A stretch of 64,000 bases of DNA from Sinomonas gamaensis. GTDB lineage: Bacteria > Actinomycetota > Actinomycetes > Actinomycetales > Micrococcaceae. The notes below the pieces were generated by a model. The model worked only from the letters and a program-made list of their open reading frames with translations, ran no database searches and had not been told where the DNA came from. The stretch's first letter is position 1; every line of letters starts with the position of its first letter. This document shows positions 35,615 through 44,523 of the stretch, one piece after another. The stretch spans positions 1-64,000 of the forward strand of contig NZ_SSCL01000008.1 of the NCBI RefSeq assembly GCF_005876955.1, in the 5' to 3' direction. Position numbers and translations under genes: made by a program.

Positions 35615-36393
35615 ACGGGGTGAGCTTCGAAGTCCGCAATGGGGTTGCGTGGGTGGTCATCGACCGCCCGCACGTCCTCAATGCCGTGGACGGGCCGACG
35701 ACGGCGCGGCTCAACGAGATCTGGGAGCAGATCGAAGCAGACGCGAGCCTCCGGGCCGTCGTCGTCACCGGCGCCGGCGAGCGGGCCTTCTGCGTGGGCG
35801 CGGACATGTCCGCCGCCGGAGTGGACAAGACCGGCCTCGAATACTGGGCAGACCTCGACCCGAACGGCTTCGGCGGCCTGAGCCTCCGCCAGACGCTCGA
35901 CATCCCCGTCATCGCCCGCGTCAACGGCTACGCGCTGGGCGGCGGCATGGAGATGGTCCTCGGAGCGGACATCGTGGTAGCCGCAGAGCATGCGAAGTTC
36001 GGCCTCACCGAGCCGCGCGTCGGACGGCTGGCGCTCGACGGCGGCATCCACCAGCTCGTGCGTCGGGTCCCCTACACGCAGGCCATGTCCATGCTGCTCA
36101 CCGGCCGGAAGGCCTCCGCCGAGGAGATGGCGGCGATGGGACTGGTCAACGAGGTGGTGCCCGCGGAGGAACTCGACGCCGCGGTCGAGCGCTGGCTCGA
36201 GCAGATCCGGGCCTGCGCGCCGACGTCGGTCCGAGCCGTGAAGCAGATGGTCACCCGCACGGCGCACCTCACGCCCACCGAGGCCCGAGCCATGCGCCTG
36301 CCCGCGCTCATGGCGGCGCTGGACAGCAAGGATTCGGCCGAGGGCGTGCTCGCGTTCCAGGAGAAGCGCGCGCCGATATGGCCTGGAGAGTAG
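35611..36393 (+). CDS. Enoyl-CoA hydratase/isomerase family protein
   Basis: A 260-aa crotonase-fold enzyme. The oxyanion-hole strands (RAFCVGADMSAAG and NGYALGGGMEMVLGADIV) are intact. One catalytic-type glutamate is present in FGLTEPRVGRL. The second canonical position lies in an unusual RLALDGGIHQLVRR context instead of the usual P-G-x-G-G-T-Q, so the reaction (hydration, dehydration or isomerisation) is uncertain. It overlaps the CoA-transferase gene by ATGA and is followed 8 bp later by the aldolase gene. Confidence 0.9.
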   Translation: MNGVSFEVRNGVAWVVIDRPHVLNAVDGPTTARLNEIWEQIEADASLRAVVVTGAGERAFCVGADMSAAGVDKTGLEYWADLDPNGFGGLSLRQTLDIPVIARVNGYALGGGMEMVLGADIVVAAEHAKFGLTEPRVGRLALDGGIHQLVRRVPYTQAMSMLLTGRKASAEEMAAMGLVNEVVPAEELDAAVERWLEQIRACAPTSVRAVKQMVTRTAHLTPTEARAMRLPALMAALDSKDSAEGVLAFQEKRAPIWPGE

Positions 36394-36401
36394 GAGGATT
36401 C

Positions 36402-37307
36402 GTGAGCATCACCCTTGAATCCGGTGTCTGGGGAGTCGTCCCGACGCCGTTCGCCGGCAGCGCCCTAGACGTCGACGCCGACAGCCTCGCCGGTCTCGTC
36501 GAGCACTACGAGAGCGTCGGCGCGGTCGGGCTCACAGTCCTGGGCGTCTTCGGCGAGGCCGCCGCGCTCAGCATTGCGGAAAAGGCCCTCGTTCTCGAGA
36601 CCGCCGCCGACGCGAGCTCCCTGCCGATCGTCGCCGGCGTCGGCGCCCTCGCCACCCGACCGGCGATCGACGAGGTCGCCGCCGCGCAGGAAGCCCTCGG
36701 CGAGCGGCTCAAGGCCGTCATGGTCCAGGCAAGCTCGGCCGACCCGCAGGTGCTCGCCGACCACCTGACCGCGATCCATCGCACGACCGGCGCCGCCGTC
36801 GTCGTCCAGGACTACCCCGCCGCGAGCGGTGTGGCCGTCCCCGCCACGGTGCTGGCCGCCGTCGTCCGCCGCTGCCCGTTCGTGGCCGCGGTGAAGGGTG
36901 AGGCCCCGCCCACCGCGCTGAACATCGCTCGGCTGACCGCCGAAGTGAACGTTCCCGTGTTCGGCGGGCTCGGCGGGCAGGGGCTCCTCGACGAGCTCGC
37001 CGCCGGGGCGGCCGGCGCGATGACCGGGTTCTCGTGCCCCGAGGCCCTCGTCGCGACCGTGCGCGCCTTCACCGAGGGCGGCATCGACGCGGCCCGCGAG
37101 GCGTTCGCGCCGTTCCTTCCGCTCGTGAACTTCGAGCAGCAGCCGCGCGTGGCCCTCGCGCTGCGCAAGGCGCTCTTCCGCGAGCGCGGCCTCATCGCGG
37201 ATGCCGCGGTGCGCCCTCCGTCGGCTCCCCTGCCCGAGGAGCTGCTGCCGATCCTGCGCGAGCAGCTCGCGGCCGCGCTCGCTCCCCTGCAGGCGGGGGT
37301 GCGCTGA
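36402..37307 (+). CDS. Dihydrodipicolinate synthase/N-acetylneuraminate lyase family aldolase
   Basis: A 301-aa class I aldolase-fold protein (beta8/alpha8). It has VWGVVPTPF at the start, the Tyr in VVVQDYPAASG, and the Schiff-base lysine in FVAAVKGEAPPT. It probably performs a retro-aldol or dehydratase reaction on a keto acid. With the neighbouring KGSA-type aldehyde dehydrogenase, a deaminase/dehydratase yielding a semialdehyde is one option (inference). GTG 36402 is preceded by an AGGAGG Shine-Dalgarno (36392-36397). It shares its last base with the SDR start. Confidence 0.88.
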   Translation: MSITLESGVWGVVPTPFAGSALDVDADSLAGLVEHYESVGAVGLTVLGVFGEAAALSIAEKALVLETAADASSLPIVAGVGALATRPAIDEVAAAQEALGERLKAVMVQASSADPQVLADHLTAIHRTTGAAVVVQDYPAASGVAVPATVLAAVVRRCPFVAAVKGEAPPTALNIARLTAEVNVPVFGGLGGQGLLDELAAGAAGAMTGFSCPEALVATVRAFTEGGIDAAREAFAPFLPLVNFEQQPRVALALRKALFRERGLIADAAVRPPSAPLPEELLPILREQLAAALAPLQAGVR

Positions 37308-38080
37308 TGGACCTCGGTATCACCGGAAAGGTCGCATTTGTCGCCGCGTCGACCGGCGGGCTCGGGCTCGCAGTGGCACAGGCGCTCGCGGCCGAAGGAG
37401 CGAAAGTCGCGATCACCGGACGACGGCGGGAGCGCGCCGAGCAGGTCGCGGCCTCGCTCCCCGGGGCCGTCGCCGTGGCGGCCGACCTCCAGGCGCCGGG
37501 AGGCGTGGCCGAGGCGGTGGACCGGACCGAGGAACTCCTGGGACCCATCGACATCGCTGTCCTCAACGGCCCCGGCCCCAAGCCCGGCGCCGCGGCAGCG
37601 CTCGGCTCCGACGAGCTCGCGAGCGCGTTCGACCTCCTCCTGCGCCCGCACCACGAACTCGTCTCCAAGGTCCTGCCCGGCATGCGGGTACGGCGCTGGG
37701 GGCGGATCCTCGCGGTCGGCTCGAGCGGGGTCACCGCCCCGCTGCCGAACCTCGCCGTCTCCAACACCGGCCGCGCCGCCCTCGCCGGCTACCTCAAGAC
37801 GCTCGCCGCCGAGGTCGCGCTCGACGCCGTCACCGTCAACCTCCTCCTCCCCGGGCGGATCTCGACCGACCGCGTCGCCGAGCTCGACGCCGCCGCAGCA
37901 AAGCGCCGCGGAATCTCCGTGGACGAGGTGCAGCTCGAATCCCGCAAGACCATCCCCGCCCGCCGCTACGGCACTCCTGAAGAGTTCGGCGCCGCCGCAG
38001 CCTTCCTGTGCAGCGCGGCCGCCTCGTACGTCACCGGCGTCGCCCTGCGCTGCGACGGCGGCCTCATCCGAAGCCTCTGA
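37307..38080 (+). CDS. Short-chain dehydrogenase/reductase with altered active site
   Basis: A 257-aa Rossmann-fold SDR. The NAD(P) site is near AASTGGLGLAVAQALAAEGA (about 13-32). The serine (Ser139/140) precedes LPNLAVSNTGRAALAGYLKT, where the usual Tyr-x3-Lys reads Ser152-x3-Arg156. Both catalytic residues are substituted, so it may be a non-classical SDR or have lost reductase activity. The rest of the fold and length are normal. It overlaps the aldolase gene (TGATG) and is 35 bp before the ALDH gene. Confidence 0.85.
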   Translation: MDLGITGKVAFVAASTGGLGLAVAQALAAEGAKVAITGRRRERAEQVAASLPGAVAVAADLQAPGGVAEAVDRTEELLGPIDIAVLNGPGPKPGAAAALGSDELASAFDLLLRPHHELVSKVLPGMRVRRWGRILAVGSSGVTAPLPNLAVSNTGRAALAGYLKTLAAEVALDAVTVNLLLPGRISTDRVAELDAAAAKRRGISVDEVQLESRKTIPARRYGTPEEFGAAAAFLCSAAASYVTGVALRCDGGLIRSL

Positions 38081-38115
38081 TCTCATCCAACGCCTTTGAC
38101 CTCAATAGGACTGAC

Positions 38116-39609
38116 ATGACTTCCCTTGCCACCGAACCCAATGCCCCCTGGGCAAAAAACAGCGACGGCGTCCGCCCACCCGCCGTCGCACTCCACCTCA
38201 TCGATGGCGCATGGGAGGGTGAGCCCGCGGTCGAGCGCCGCAACCCCGCGCGGCCTGCCGAGCTCGCCGCGGTCTCCCCGGCTGGTACCGCCGAGGACGT
38301 CGACGCCGCCCTCGCCGCGGCCGTCCGCGCCCAACCGGAGTGGGCCGCCCTCCCTGCCCCGTCGCGTGGAGCCGTTCTGATCCGCGCGGCAGGCCTCCTC
38401 GAGGAGCGCGCGGAGCAGATCGCCGAGGATCTCGTGCGCGAAGAGGGCAAGACCTTGGCCGAGGCCTCCGGTGAGGTCAAGCGCGCCACTGACGTCCTCC
38501 GCTTCTTCAGCTCCCTCGGCTGGGCGCCCTCGGGCGAGGTCCTGCCGAGTTCGCTCCCCGGGACGACCGTCACCACCCGGCGCGAGCCCCTCGGCGTCTT
38601 CGCGCTCATCACGCCATGGAATTTCCCACTCGCGATCCCAGCGTGGAAGGCGGCACCCGCGCTCGTCTCGGGGAACGCCGTCGTCCTCAAGCCCGCCGAG
38701 CTCACGCCGCTCTCGGCAACCCATCTGGCCCGCGCCCTGCACGACGCCGGTCTGCCGGCCGGCGTGTTCAACCTCGTGCACGGCAAGGGCCGCGTGGTCG
38801 GCGAGGCGCTCGCGCGGGACGAGCGCGTGGCGGGCCTCTCGTTCACCGGCTCCACCGCCGTCGGCCTCCACCTGAAGGACATCCTTGACGCGCGCCGCGC
38901 CCGCGTGCAGCTCGAGATGGGCGGGAAGAACGCGGTCCTGGTCCTTGACGACGCCGCGCCTCAGGCGGCCGCGGCCGTCGTCGCCGCCGGGGCGTTCGGC
39001 CTCACCGGCCAGGCGTGCACCGCCACCTCCCGCGTCTACGTCACCCCGGGCATCCGCGAGGCGTTCGTCGACGCGCTTGTGCAGCAGGCCGCCGCCTACG
39101 TCCCAGGCGACGGGCTCGACGGCGCGCGTATGGGCGCCGTCGTGAGCGAGGCCCAGCTCACGCAGGACGCGGCCGCCGTGCGGGGCGCCGTCGACCGCGG
39201 CGCGCGCCTCCTCATCGGGTCGGACGACGCCGCCCCCTCCGGCGGCCTCTTCTTCCCGCCCACGGTGCTCACCGAGCTCCCCGACGATGACCCCGCGGTG
39301 ACGGACGAGATCTTCGGGCCGGTCGTCGTCGTCCTCGAGGTGCCGGACTACGAGGCCGGGCTCGCCGCAGTCAACTCGTCCCAGTACGGACTCACGGCGG
39401 GAATCTGCACGGACTCGCTTGCGCTCGCTTCGGACTTCGCGGCCCGTGCGCAGGCAGGCGTCGTGAAGATCAACCGGCCCACCTCGGGCCTTGACCTCAA
39501 TGTGCCGTTCGGCGGAATCAAGGATTCGTCCACGAATACCTTCCGCGAACAGGGCCGGACCGCCGTGGAGTTCTACACCTGGGGAAAGACCGTCTATCTC
39601 GGGGTGTGA
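38116..39609 (+). CDS. Aldehyde dehydrogenase (semialdehyde dehydrogenase type)
   Basis: A 497-aa NAD(P)-dependent aldehyde dehydrogenase. It has ITPWNFPLAIPAWKAAPALV (cofactor and Asn), VQLEMGGKNAVLVLDD (general-base Glu), and GLTGQACTATSRVYV (catalytic Cys). The GQxCTATSR context resembles alpha-ketoglutarate-semialdehyde dehydrogenases. It probably performs the last oxidation of the cluster to a central metabolite (inference). ATG 38116 is chosen because upstream frame residues lie inside the SDR gene. Confidence 0.92.
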   Translation: MTSLATEPNAPWAKNSDGVRPPAVALHLIDGAWEGEPAVERRNPARPAELAAVSPAGTAEDVDAALAAAVRAQPEWAALPAPSRGAVLIRAAGLLEERAEQIAEDLVREEGKTLAEASGEVKRATDVLRFFSSLGWAPSGEVLPSSLPGTTVTTRREPLGVFALITPWNFPLAIPAWKAAPALVSGNAVVLKPAELTPLSATHLARALHDAGLPAGVFNLVHGKGRVVGEALARDERVAGLSFTGSTAVGLHLKDILDARRARVQLEMGGKNAVLVLDDAAPQAAAAVVAAGAFGLTGQACTATSRVYVTPGIREAFVDALVQQAAAYVPGDGLDGARMGAVVSEAQLTQDAAAVRGAVDRGARLLIGSDDAAPSGGLFFPPTVLTELPDDDPAVTDEIFGPVVVVLEVPDYEAGLAAVNSSQYGLTAGICTDSLALASDFAARAQAGVVKINRPTSGLDLNVPFGGIKDSSTNTFREQGRTAVEFYTWGKTVYLGV

Positions 39610-39656
39610 TTTATCCGAGCGTGTAAATCAGCGCCCGAATTGTGCACACTGGGCCT

Positions 39657-40127
39657 ATGGGTGTTGACCTCGACGAATTGAAGCGGCTGCGCCGAGCCCG
39701 CGACCGGATGGATCGCGAGTACGCGCAGCCGCTCGACGTTGCCTCCCTCGCCCGCACTGCGCTCATGTCAACGGCGCATTTCAGCAGGCGCTTCAAGGAC
39801 GTCTATTCCGAGACGCCGTACGCGTACCTCATGACGCGGCGGATCGAACGGGCGAAAGCCCTGCTGCGCTACGGAGAGCTGAGCGTGACGGAGATCTGCT
39901 TCGCGGTCGGCTGTACGAGTCTGGGATCGTTCTCCTCGCGTTTCACGGAACTCGTGGGCGAATCGCCGTCGGCGTATCGGGCCCGGGACCACGAGGATTG
40001 GCGCGTGCTGCCGAGCTGCCATGCGATGGTCGTGACGCGGCCGCGGAAAACGGGGGCTGCGAGCGCGGAAGCGGTGCGTGAGGAATTGAGCAGTTTCCAA
40101 GAAGCGCTCAGTTCGACCCCCGCCTAG
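39657..40127 (+). CDS. AraC-type transcriptional regulator (small)
   Basis: A 156-aa protein comprising mainly an AraC DNA-binding domain with two helix-turn-helices: LARTALMSTAHFSRRFKDVY and SVTEICFAVGCTSLGSFSSRF, followed by GESPSAYR. There is no separate ligand domain in the N-terminus, so it may be a stand-alone activator/repressor. An imperfect GATTTA/TAAATC hairpin lies just upstream (39608-39629). ATG 39657 is taken, and GTG 39642 in frame is possible. It probably controls the VOC gene that follows 10 bp later, as this arrangement is common. Confidence 0.88.
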   Translation: MGVDLDELKRLRRARDRMDREYAQPLDVASLARTALMSTAHFSRRFKDVYSETPYAYLMTRRIERAKALLRYGELSVTEICFAVGCTSLGSFSSRFTELVGESPSAYRARDHEDWRVLPSCHAMVVTRPRKTGAASAEAVREELSSFQEALSSTPA

Positions 40128-40137
40128 CATCATTTTC

Positions 40138-40542
40138 ATGACCGTCTCAATCAGCACCGTCCACGTCCTCGTCAATGATCCCGACGCAGCCGTCTCCTTC
40201 TACCGGGACACCCTCGGCCTGACCGTCCAGAACGAGGTGGCCCGCGAGGGCTTCCGCTGGATCGTCCTCAGCACGCCCAACCAGCCCGAGATCCAGATCG
40301 TCCTCTCCCAGCCCCAGGCCGGGCGTTCGAAGGAGGACGGCGAGGCCATCGCGGCCCTCCTCGCGAAGGGCGAGCTCGGCGGCATCAACTTCAGCACGGA
40401 GGATCTCGACGCAACGTTCGAGAAGGCCGCCGCCGCCCCGGGTGTCGAAGTCCTGCAGGAGCCGGTGAGCCAGCCGTGGGGCGTCCGCGACGCCGCCCTC
40501 CGCGACCCCGCCGGCAACACGGTCCGCATCCAGCAGGCCTAA
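40138..40542 (+). CDS. VOC/glyoxalase-like superfamily protein
   Basis: A 134-aa vicinal-oxygen-chelate fold protein. It starts with STVHVLVNDPDAAVSFYRDTLG, has a mid-segment WIVLSTPNQPEIQIVL, and ends VRDAALRDPAGNTVRIQQ, the expected glyoxalase/bleomycin-resistance-like paired beta-alpha-beta3 modules. Metal-ligand positions (His/Glu) are only partly present, so the function (dioxygenase, lyase or resistance protein) cannot be assigned. It follows the AraC gene closely. Confidence 0.85.
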   Translation: MTVSISTVHVLVNDPDAAVSFYRDTLGLTVQNEVAREGFRWIVLSTPNQPEIQIVLSQPQAGRSKEDGEAIAALLAKGELGGINFSTEDLDATFEKAAAAPGVEVLQEPVSQPWGVRDAALRDPAGNTVRIQQA

Positions 40543-40567
40543 CCCGCTCCCCCACCCCACCCCCCAT

Positions 40568-40623
40568 CGACTGCTCCATAACTGTCGTTTTCAGGCCCCA
40601 AAACGACAGTTATGGAGCAGTCG
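40568..40623. repeat. Perfect 24-bp inverted repeat (CCATAACTGTCGTTTT type)
   Basis: Arms at 40568-40591 and 40600-40623 are perfectly complementary (core CCATAACTGTCGTTTT) around an 8-bp loop, CAGGCCCC. It lies between the convergent VOC and TetR genes, ends with T/A runs on both strands, and could serve as a bidirectional terminator. Its low G+C for this genome suggests a mobile extragenic repeat. Confidence 0.9.
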
Positions 40624-40625
40624 TT

Positions 40626-41240
40626 TCAGCGTGAGGCCCCGAGCCTCGCCCACAACCCCTCGATGAGCACGTCGAGCCCGAACTCGAAGGCCTCTTCCGC
40701 GCGCTGCGCGGGGGCCGGCGCGTGGCTCAAGGCCCGCGACAGCGTCGGGTAGCCCTCCCCCGGCGGCGCCCACACGACGTCGGGCGCAGCCAGGTCGAGT
40801 GCGGCGCCGATCGCGAACGAGTCGATGGTCGAAATCGCGGCGAGAACCTCGGCGCCGCGGAATCCTGCGCGCTCGAGCGTGAGCGCGATGTCTTCGTAGA
40901 GCCCAAGGACCAGATCGTCCTGGACGGTCTGCTGCACGAGCAGCGGGGCGAGGCGCGGGTGCCGCGCGAAGCCGTCGCGATAGGCCCGCACCAGCGTGCG
41001 GAGGGCGTCGTCCCAGGAGAGACCGTCGACGGCGGTGCGCGGCGTCGTCTCGATGATCCGCCGACGCATCCGCTCGACGATCTCGTCGCGCCCCTTCACG
41101 TGGTGGTAGATCGACGACTGCGTCACCCCGATCCGCTTTGCGACGCGCGGCAGGCTGAAATCGCCGCTCTCGTCCACGAGCTCGAGCGCCGCGTCAGTGA
41201 CGGCCTCGACCGTGATGAGCGGTTCAGACGGGCGTGCCAA
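40626..41240 (-). CDS. TetR-family transcriptional regulator
   Basis: A 204-aa regulator. The N-terminal HTH (FSLPRVAKRIGVTQSSIYHHVKGRDEIVERM, in two parts about 28-46 and 47-58) is typical TetR/AcrR. The C-terminal helices form a ligand domain (TetR_C-like). It is divergent from the permease-amidohydrolase pair and shares a 123-bp intergenic region with a near-palindromic operator at 41286-41310. It probably represses both transcripts. Confidence 0.9.
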   Translation of the reverse strand: MARPSEPLITVEAVTDAALELVDESGDFSLPRVAKRIGVTQSSIYHHVKGRDEIVERMRRRIIETTPRTAVDGLSWDDALRTLVRAYRDGFARHPRLAPLLVQQTVQDDLVLGLYEDIALTLERAGFRGAEVLAAISTIDSFAIGAALDLAAPDVVWAPPGEGYPTLSRALSHAPAPAQRAEEAFEFGLDVLIEGLWARLGASR

Positions 41241-41285
41241 CCTCTCTCCAATCTCCTCTTGTGCTCTCGGTCACGGTACCTCATA

Positions 41286-41310
41286 CTAAACCGAAAGGCT
41301 TTCGTTTTAG
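41286..41310. promoter_or_regulatory. Probable TetR operator in the divergent region
   Basis: A 25-bp imperfect palindrome (arms CTAAACCGAAAG and CTTTCGTTTTAG around a central G) with only one mismatched pair lies between the TetR gene and the permease, about 54 bp before the permease start. Confidence 0.65.
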
Positions 41311-41363
41311 CCTCAGAAAGATCTCGCCTTCCCCCCACTGAGCGACCCCATCAAGGAACCCCC

Positions 41364-42854
41364 ATGACCCAGACCGACACGAGCCAGGGAACTCCTCCGG
41401 CTCCCGACGCCCCTCGCGGCGACGGCCTCAAGCGGAACGCGATCGGCACCTTCGGCATCGCGTTCCTCGTCATCTCCGCCGCCGCGCCCCTCACCGTGAT
41501 GGCCGGCGTGGCGCCCGTCGCGATCGACCGCGGAGGCATCGGCGCCCCCGTCGGCTACCTCGCGGCAGGCATCGCCCTGGCCCTCTTCGCGATCGGCTTC
41601 ATGGCCATGACCCGCCACGCTAAGGCGGCGGGTGGCTTCTACACCTACATCACCATCGCCCTCGGGAAGACCGTGGGCCTGGCCGCCGCGATTGTCGCCG
41701 TCGTTTCCTACAACTGCCTCCAGATCGGCGTGTATGGGCTGTTCGCCGTGCAGACACAGGCGATGCTCTCGTTCGTGTTCGGGCTGGACGTGCCCTGGCC
41801 CGTCGTCGCGTTCGTGGCCATCGCGGCCGTGTGGTTCCTCGGCTACCGCGGGATCGACGTCGGAGCGAAGGTGCTGGCCGTCCTGCTCACCGCCGAAACC
41901 GCGATCCTCGCCGTGATGGGCGTCGGCATCCTGGTTCACGGGGGCGCGAAGGGCATCACGGCCGGCTCGTTCGCCCCTGAGGCCATGTTCAGCCCCGGCG
42001 TCCTGGCAATCCTCGGCATCTGCTTCGCCGCGTTCATGGGCTTCGAGTCGACCGTGCTCTACCGGCGCGAGGCCAAAGACCCGGATCGGGCGGTCCCCCG
42101 CGCGACGTTCATCGCGGTCGGCTTCATGGCCGTGTTCTACGCCTTCATTGTCTGGACCGTCGTCCAGGCCTACGGGGACGCTGACGCCGTCGCGGCCGCC
42201 GACAGCCAGCAGCAGGGCATGTTCTTCGCGACCATCGCGCAGTATGTGGGGCCCTGGGCCGAAACCGCGATGTACATCCTCATCGTCACGAGCGTCTACG
42301 CGTCGCAGCTCGCGTTCCATAATGCGATCAACCGCTACGTCTACATGCTCGCGCAGGATGGCGTACTGCCCGCCTTCCTCGGTCACACCCACCGCAAGCA
42401 CAAGTCGCCCCACAGGGCGGGCCAAGTGCAGACGCTGCTGGCCGCCGTCGTCATCGGCCTCTGCGCGGTCCTCGGCGCGGATCCCTACCAGCAGCTCCTC
42501 ATCTGGGTCAACACGCCCGGCATCTTCGGGATTGTCGGGCTCCAAGGGCTCGTCGGAGTTGCAGCGCTCGTCTACTTCCGCCGCCACCCCGAGGCCGTCC
42601 GCAACCGGCTCACGGTTCCCCTCACCGCAGCGAGCGCCGTGCTGCTGTTCGCCGCCGTCGTGCTCATCGGCATCAACATCGAGCTGCTGACCTTCGCCGA
42701 CGCGGTGACCAACGCGATCCTCATGGCGATCACGCCGGCGGTGTTCGTCGTCGGCCTCCTCCTCGCACGGTGGCTGCGCCGCGTCCGCCCGTCCGCCTAT
42801 GCACGCATTGGAAGCACTGAAGCCGAGAGCACTGAGATTCATGACCGCGCCTGA
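41364..42854 (+). CDS. APC-superfamily amino acid permease
   Basis: A 496-aa transporter with about 12 helices. LKRNAIGTFGIAFLVISAAA in helix 1, GGFYTYITIALGKTVGLAAA (the typical G-G-x-Y-x-Y), and FMGFESTVLYRREAKDPDRAVPRATF (consensus helix 6/loop) place it in the amino acid-polyamine-organocation group. It likely imports an amino acid or related amine. ATG 41364 follows AAGGA. Its 3' end overlaps the amidohydrolase gene by 14 bp. Confidence 0.9.
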   Translation: MTQTDTSQGTPPAPDAPRGDGLKRNAIGTFGIAFLVISAAAPLTVMAGVAPVAIDRGGIGAPVGYLAAGIALALFAIGFMAMTRHAKAAGGFYTYITIALGKTVGLAAAIVAVVSYNCLQIGVYGLFAVQTQAMLSFVFGLDVPWPVVAFVAIAAVWFLGYRGIDVGAKVLAVLLTAETAILAVMGVGILVHGGAKGITAGSFAPEAMFSPGVLAILGICFAAFMGFESTVLYRREAKDPDRAVPRATFIAVGFMAVFYAFIVWTVVQAYGDADAVAAADSQQQGMFFATIAQYVGPWAETAMYILIVTSVYASQLAFHNAINRYVYMLAQDGVLPAFLGHTHRKHKSPHRAGQVQTLLAAVVIGLCAVLGADPYQQLLIWVNTPGIFGIVGLQGLVGVAALVYFRRHPEAVRNRLTVPLTAASAVLLFAAVVLIGINIELLTFADAVTNAILMAITPAVFVVGLLLARWLRRVRPSAYARIGSTEAESTEIHDRA

Positions 42855-44457
42855 CCGCATCATTCTCGCCGACACCGTCCACACCCTCGACCCCGCCCAC
42901 GGCCCCGCCCAAGCCATCGCCATCAGCGGAAGTCGGATCGCCGCTGTCGGAACGCGCGACGACGCCGCCTCCTGGGGCGGCCCCGGCACCGACATCGTCG
43001 ACCTCGGACGTGCAACGGTTGTCCCAGGACTCGTCGACGGCCACTCCCACCCGGTCTTCGGGCTGGACATCACCGCCGGCGTCGACCTGAGCGGGCTTCA
43101 GGATCTCGGCGAAGTCCGACGGCGGCTGGCCGCCGAGGCGTCGCGGCTCGGCCCGGGCGAGTGGGTCCGGGCCTGGGGCCTCGACCCGAACGCGTTCGAC
43201 GGCGCACCCGTCGCCTCAGCGGCGATCGACGACGTCCTCGGCGGCCGACCGGGCTTCGTCCGGCTGTTCGACGGGCACTCGGCGCTCGCGAGTTCGCGGG
43301 CGCTCGAGCTCGCCGGGGTCGACGGGCCACGGGAGTTCGACGGAGCGGCGTCGGTTGTGTGCGACGCCGACGCCCGCCCGAGCGGGCTGCTCCTCGAGTT
43401 CCACGCGGTGGACCTCGTGGCCCGGTGCCTGCCCGAGGAATCGTTCGAGCAGCGGCGGGATCGCCTGGCCGAGGTGCTCGACGGCTTCGCTGCTGCCGGT
43501 CTCACCGGAGCACACGTCATGGACCACTCGGACGAATCGGCGGCCCTCTACCGGGCGCTCGAGGAACGGGGTGAGCTCCCCGTCCGCCTGCGCTGCGCCC
43601 CGTGGTGCCAGCCCGGCACCGGGCCGGAGGACTGGGCCGAGCTCGCGGCGTCGGTTGGCGCCGGCGGCCGGCGCTGGGGCGTCGCCGGGATCAAGCTCTT
43701 CATCGACGGCACGGTCGACAACGGCACGGCCTGGCTCTACGAACCGGACGCCCTCGGCGAGTCGTTGCACCCGTTCTGGCCGGATCCGGCCGAGTACTCC
43801 CGCGCCGTCACGTTCTTCGCCGAGCGCGGCATCCCGACCGCGACCCATGCGATCGGCGACGCCGGGGTCGGCTACGTGCTGGACGCCCTCCTCGCGCTCG
43901 AACCCGCGGTCCGGTCCCGGGCCGTGCACCGGATCGAGCACCTCGAGACGGTTCCGGACGAACTCGTGGCACGCTTCGCGGACTCCGGCCTCGTCGCGTC
44001 GATGCAGCCCACCCATTGCACGCACTATTCCCGAGCCGATCAGAGCGACAACTGGAGCGTTCGCCTCGGCCCCGTGCGCGCCGGACGGGCCTGGCGCTGC
44101 CGAGATCTTCTCGAGCAGGGTCGGACGCTCGTGCTCGGTTCGGACTGGCCCATCGCCCCCTACCCGCCGCTGCCGATCATCGCCGATGCCCAGCTTCGGC
44201 GTCGTGCGGGGGTTTCAGAGGAGCCGATCGTTCCCTCGCAGGCGCTCACCGCCCGTCAGGCGCTTGAGGGGTACACGTCCCACGCCGCGCATGCCGCGGG
44301 TGCGTGGGCCGACTCGGGCTCCATCACGGTGGGCAAGCGCGCCGACCTCACGTTCCTCGAGCTCGACCCGCTCACCGCAGACCCCGACGAGCTCGCCGAG
44401 TCGGCGGTCCTGGGGACAGCGATCGACGGCGAAGTGCGGCTCGGCGTGCGCGTATAG
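42841..44457 (+). CDS. Amidohydrolase (YtcJ-like, Amidohydro_3)
   Basis: A 538-aa metal-dependent hydrolase with an N-terminal composite domain (ADTVHTLDPAHGPAQAIAI), the HxH motif in VVPGLVDGHSHPVFG, later GIKLFIDGTVDNGTAW, THAIGDAGVGYVLDALL, HRIEHLETV and the C-terminal LGSDWPIAPY. Members deacylate N-acyl amides or cyclic amides. It is probably co-transcribed with the APC permease and controlled by the TetR repressor; a deacylating step on an imported amide is suggested. ATG 42841 overlaps the permease end. Confidence 0.9.
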   Translation: MTAPDRIILADTVHTLDPAHGPAQAIAISGSRIAAVGTRDDAASWGGPGTDIVDLGRATVVPGLVDGHSHPVFGLDITAGVDLSGLQDLGEVRRRLAAEASRLGPGEWVRAWGLDPNAFDGAPVASAAIDDVLGGRPGFVRLFDGHSALASSRALELAGVDGPREFDGAASVVCDADARPSGLLLEFHAVDLVARCLPEESFEQRRDRLAEVLDGFAAAGLTGAHVMDHSDESAALYRALEERGELPVRLRCAPWCQPGTGPEDWAELAASVGAGGRRWGVAGIKLFIDGTVDNGTAWLYEPDALGESLHPFWPDPAEYSRAVTFFAERGIPTATHAIGDAGVGYVLDALLALEPAVRSRAVHRIEHLETVPDELVARFADSGLVASMQPTHCTHYSRADQSDNWSVRLGPVRAGRAWRCRDLLEQGRTLVLGSDWPIAPYPPLPIIADAQLRRRAGVSEEPIVPSQALTARQALEGYTSHAAHAAGAWADSGSITVGKRADLTFLELDPLTADPDELAESAVLGTAIDGEVRLGVRV

Positions 44458-44523
44458 GGCGTTGTGACTCCTCCTGTCACAGAATTGACCTATCGGGGGT
44501 TGATTTTGGGGCAGGAGGGGCAC

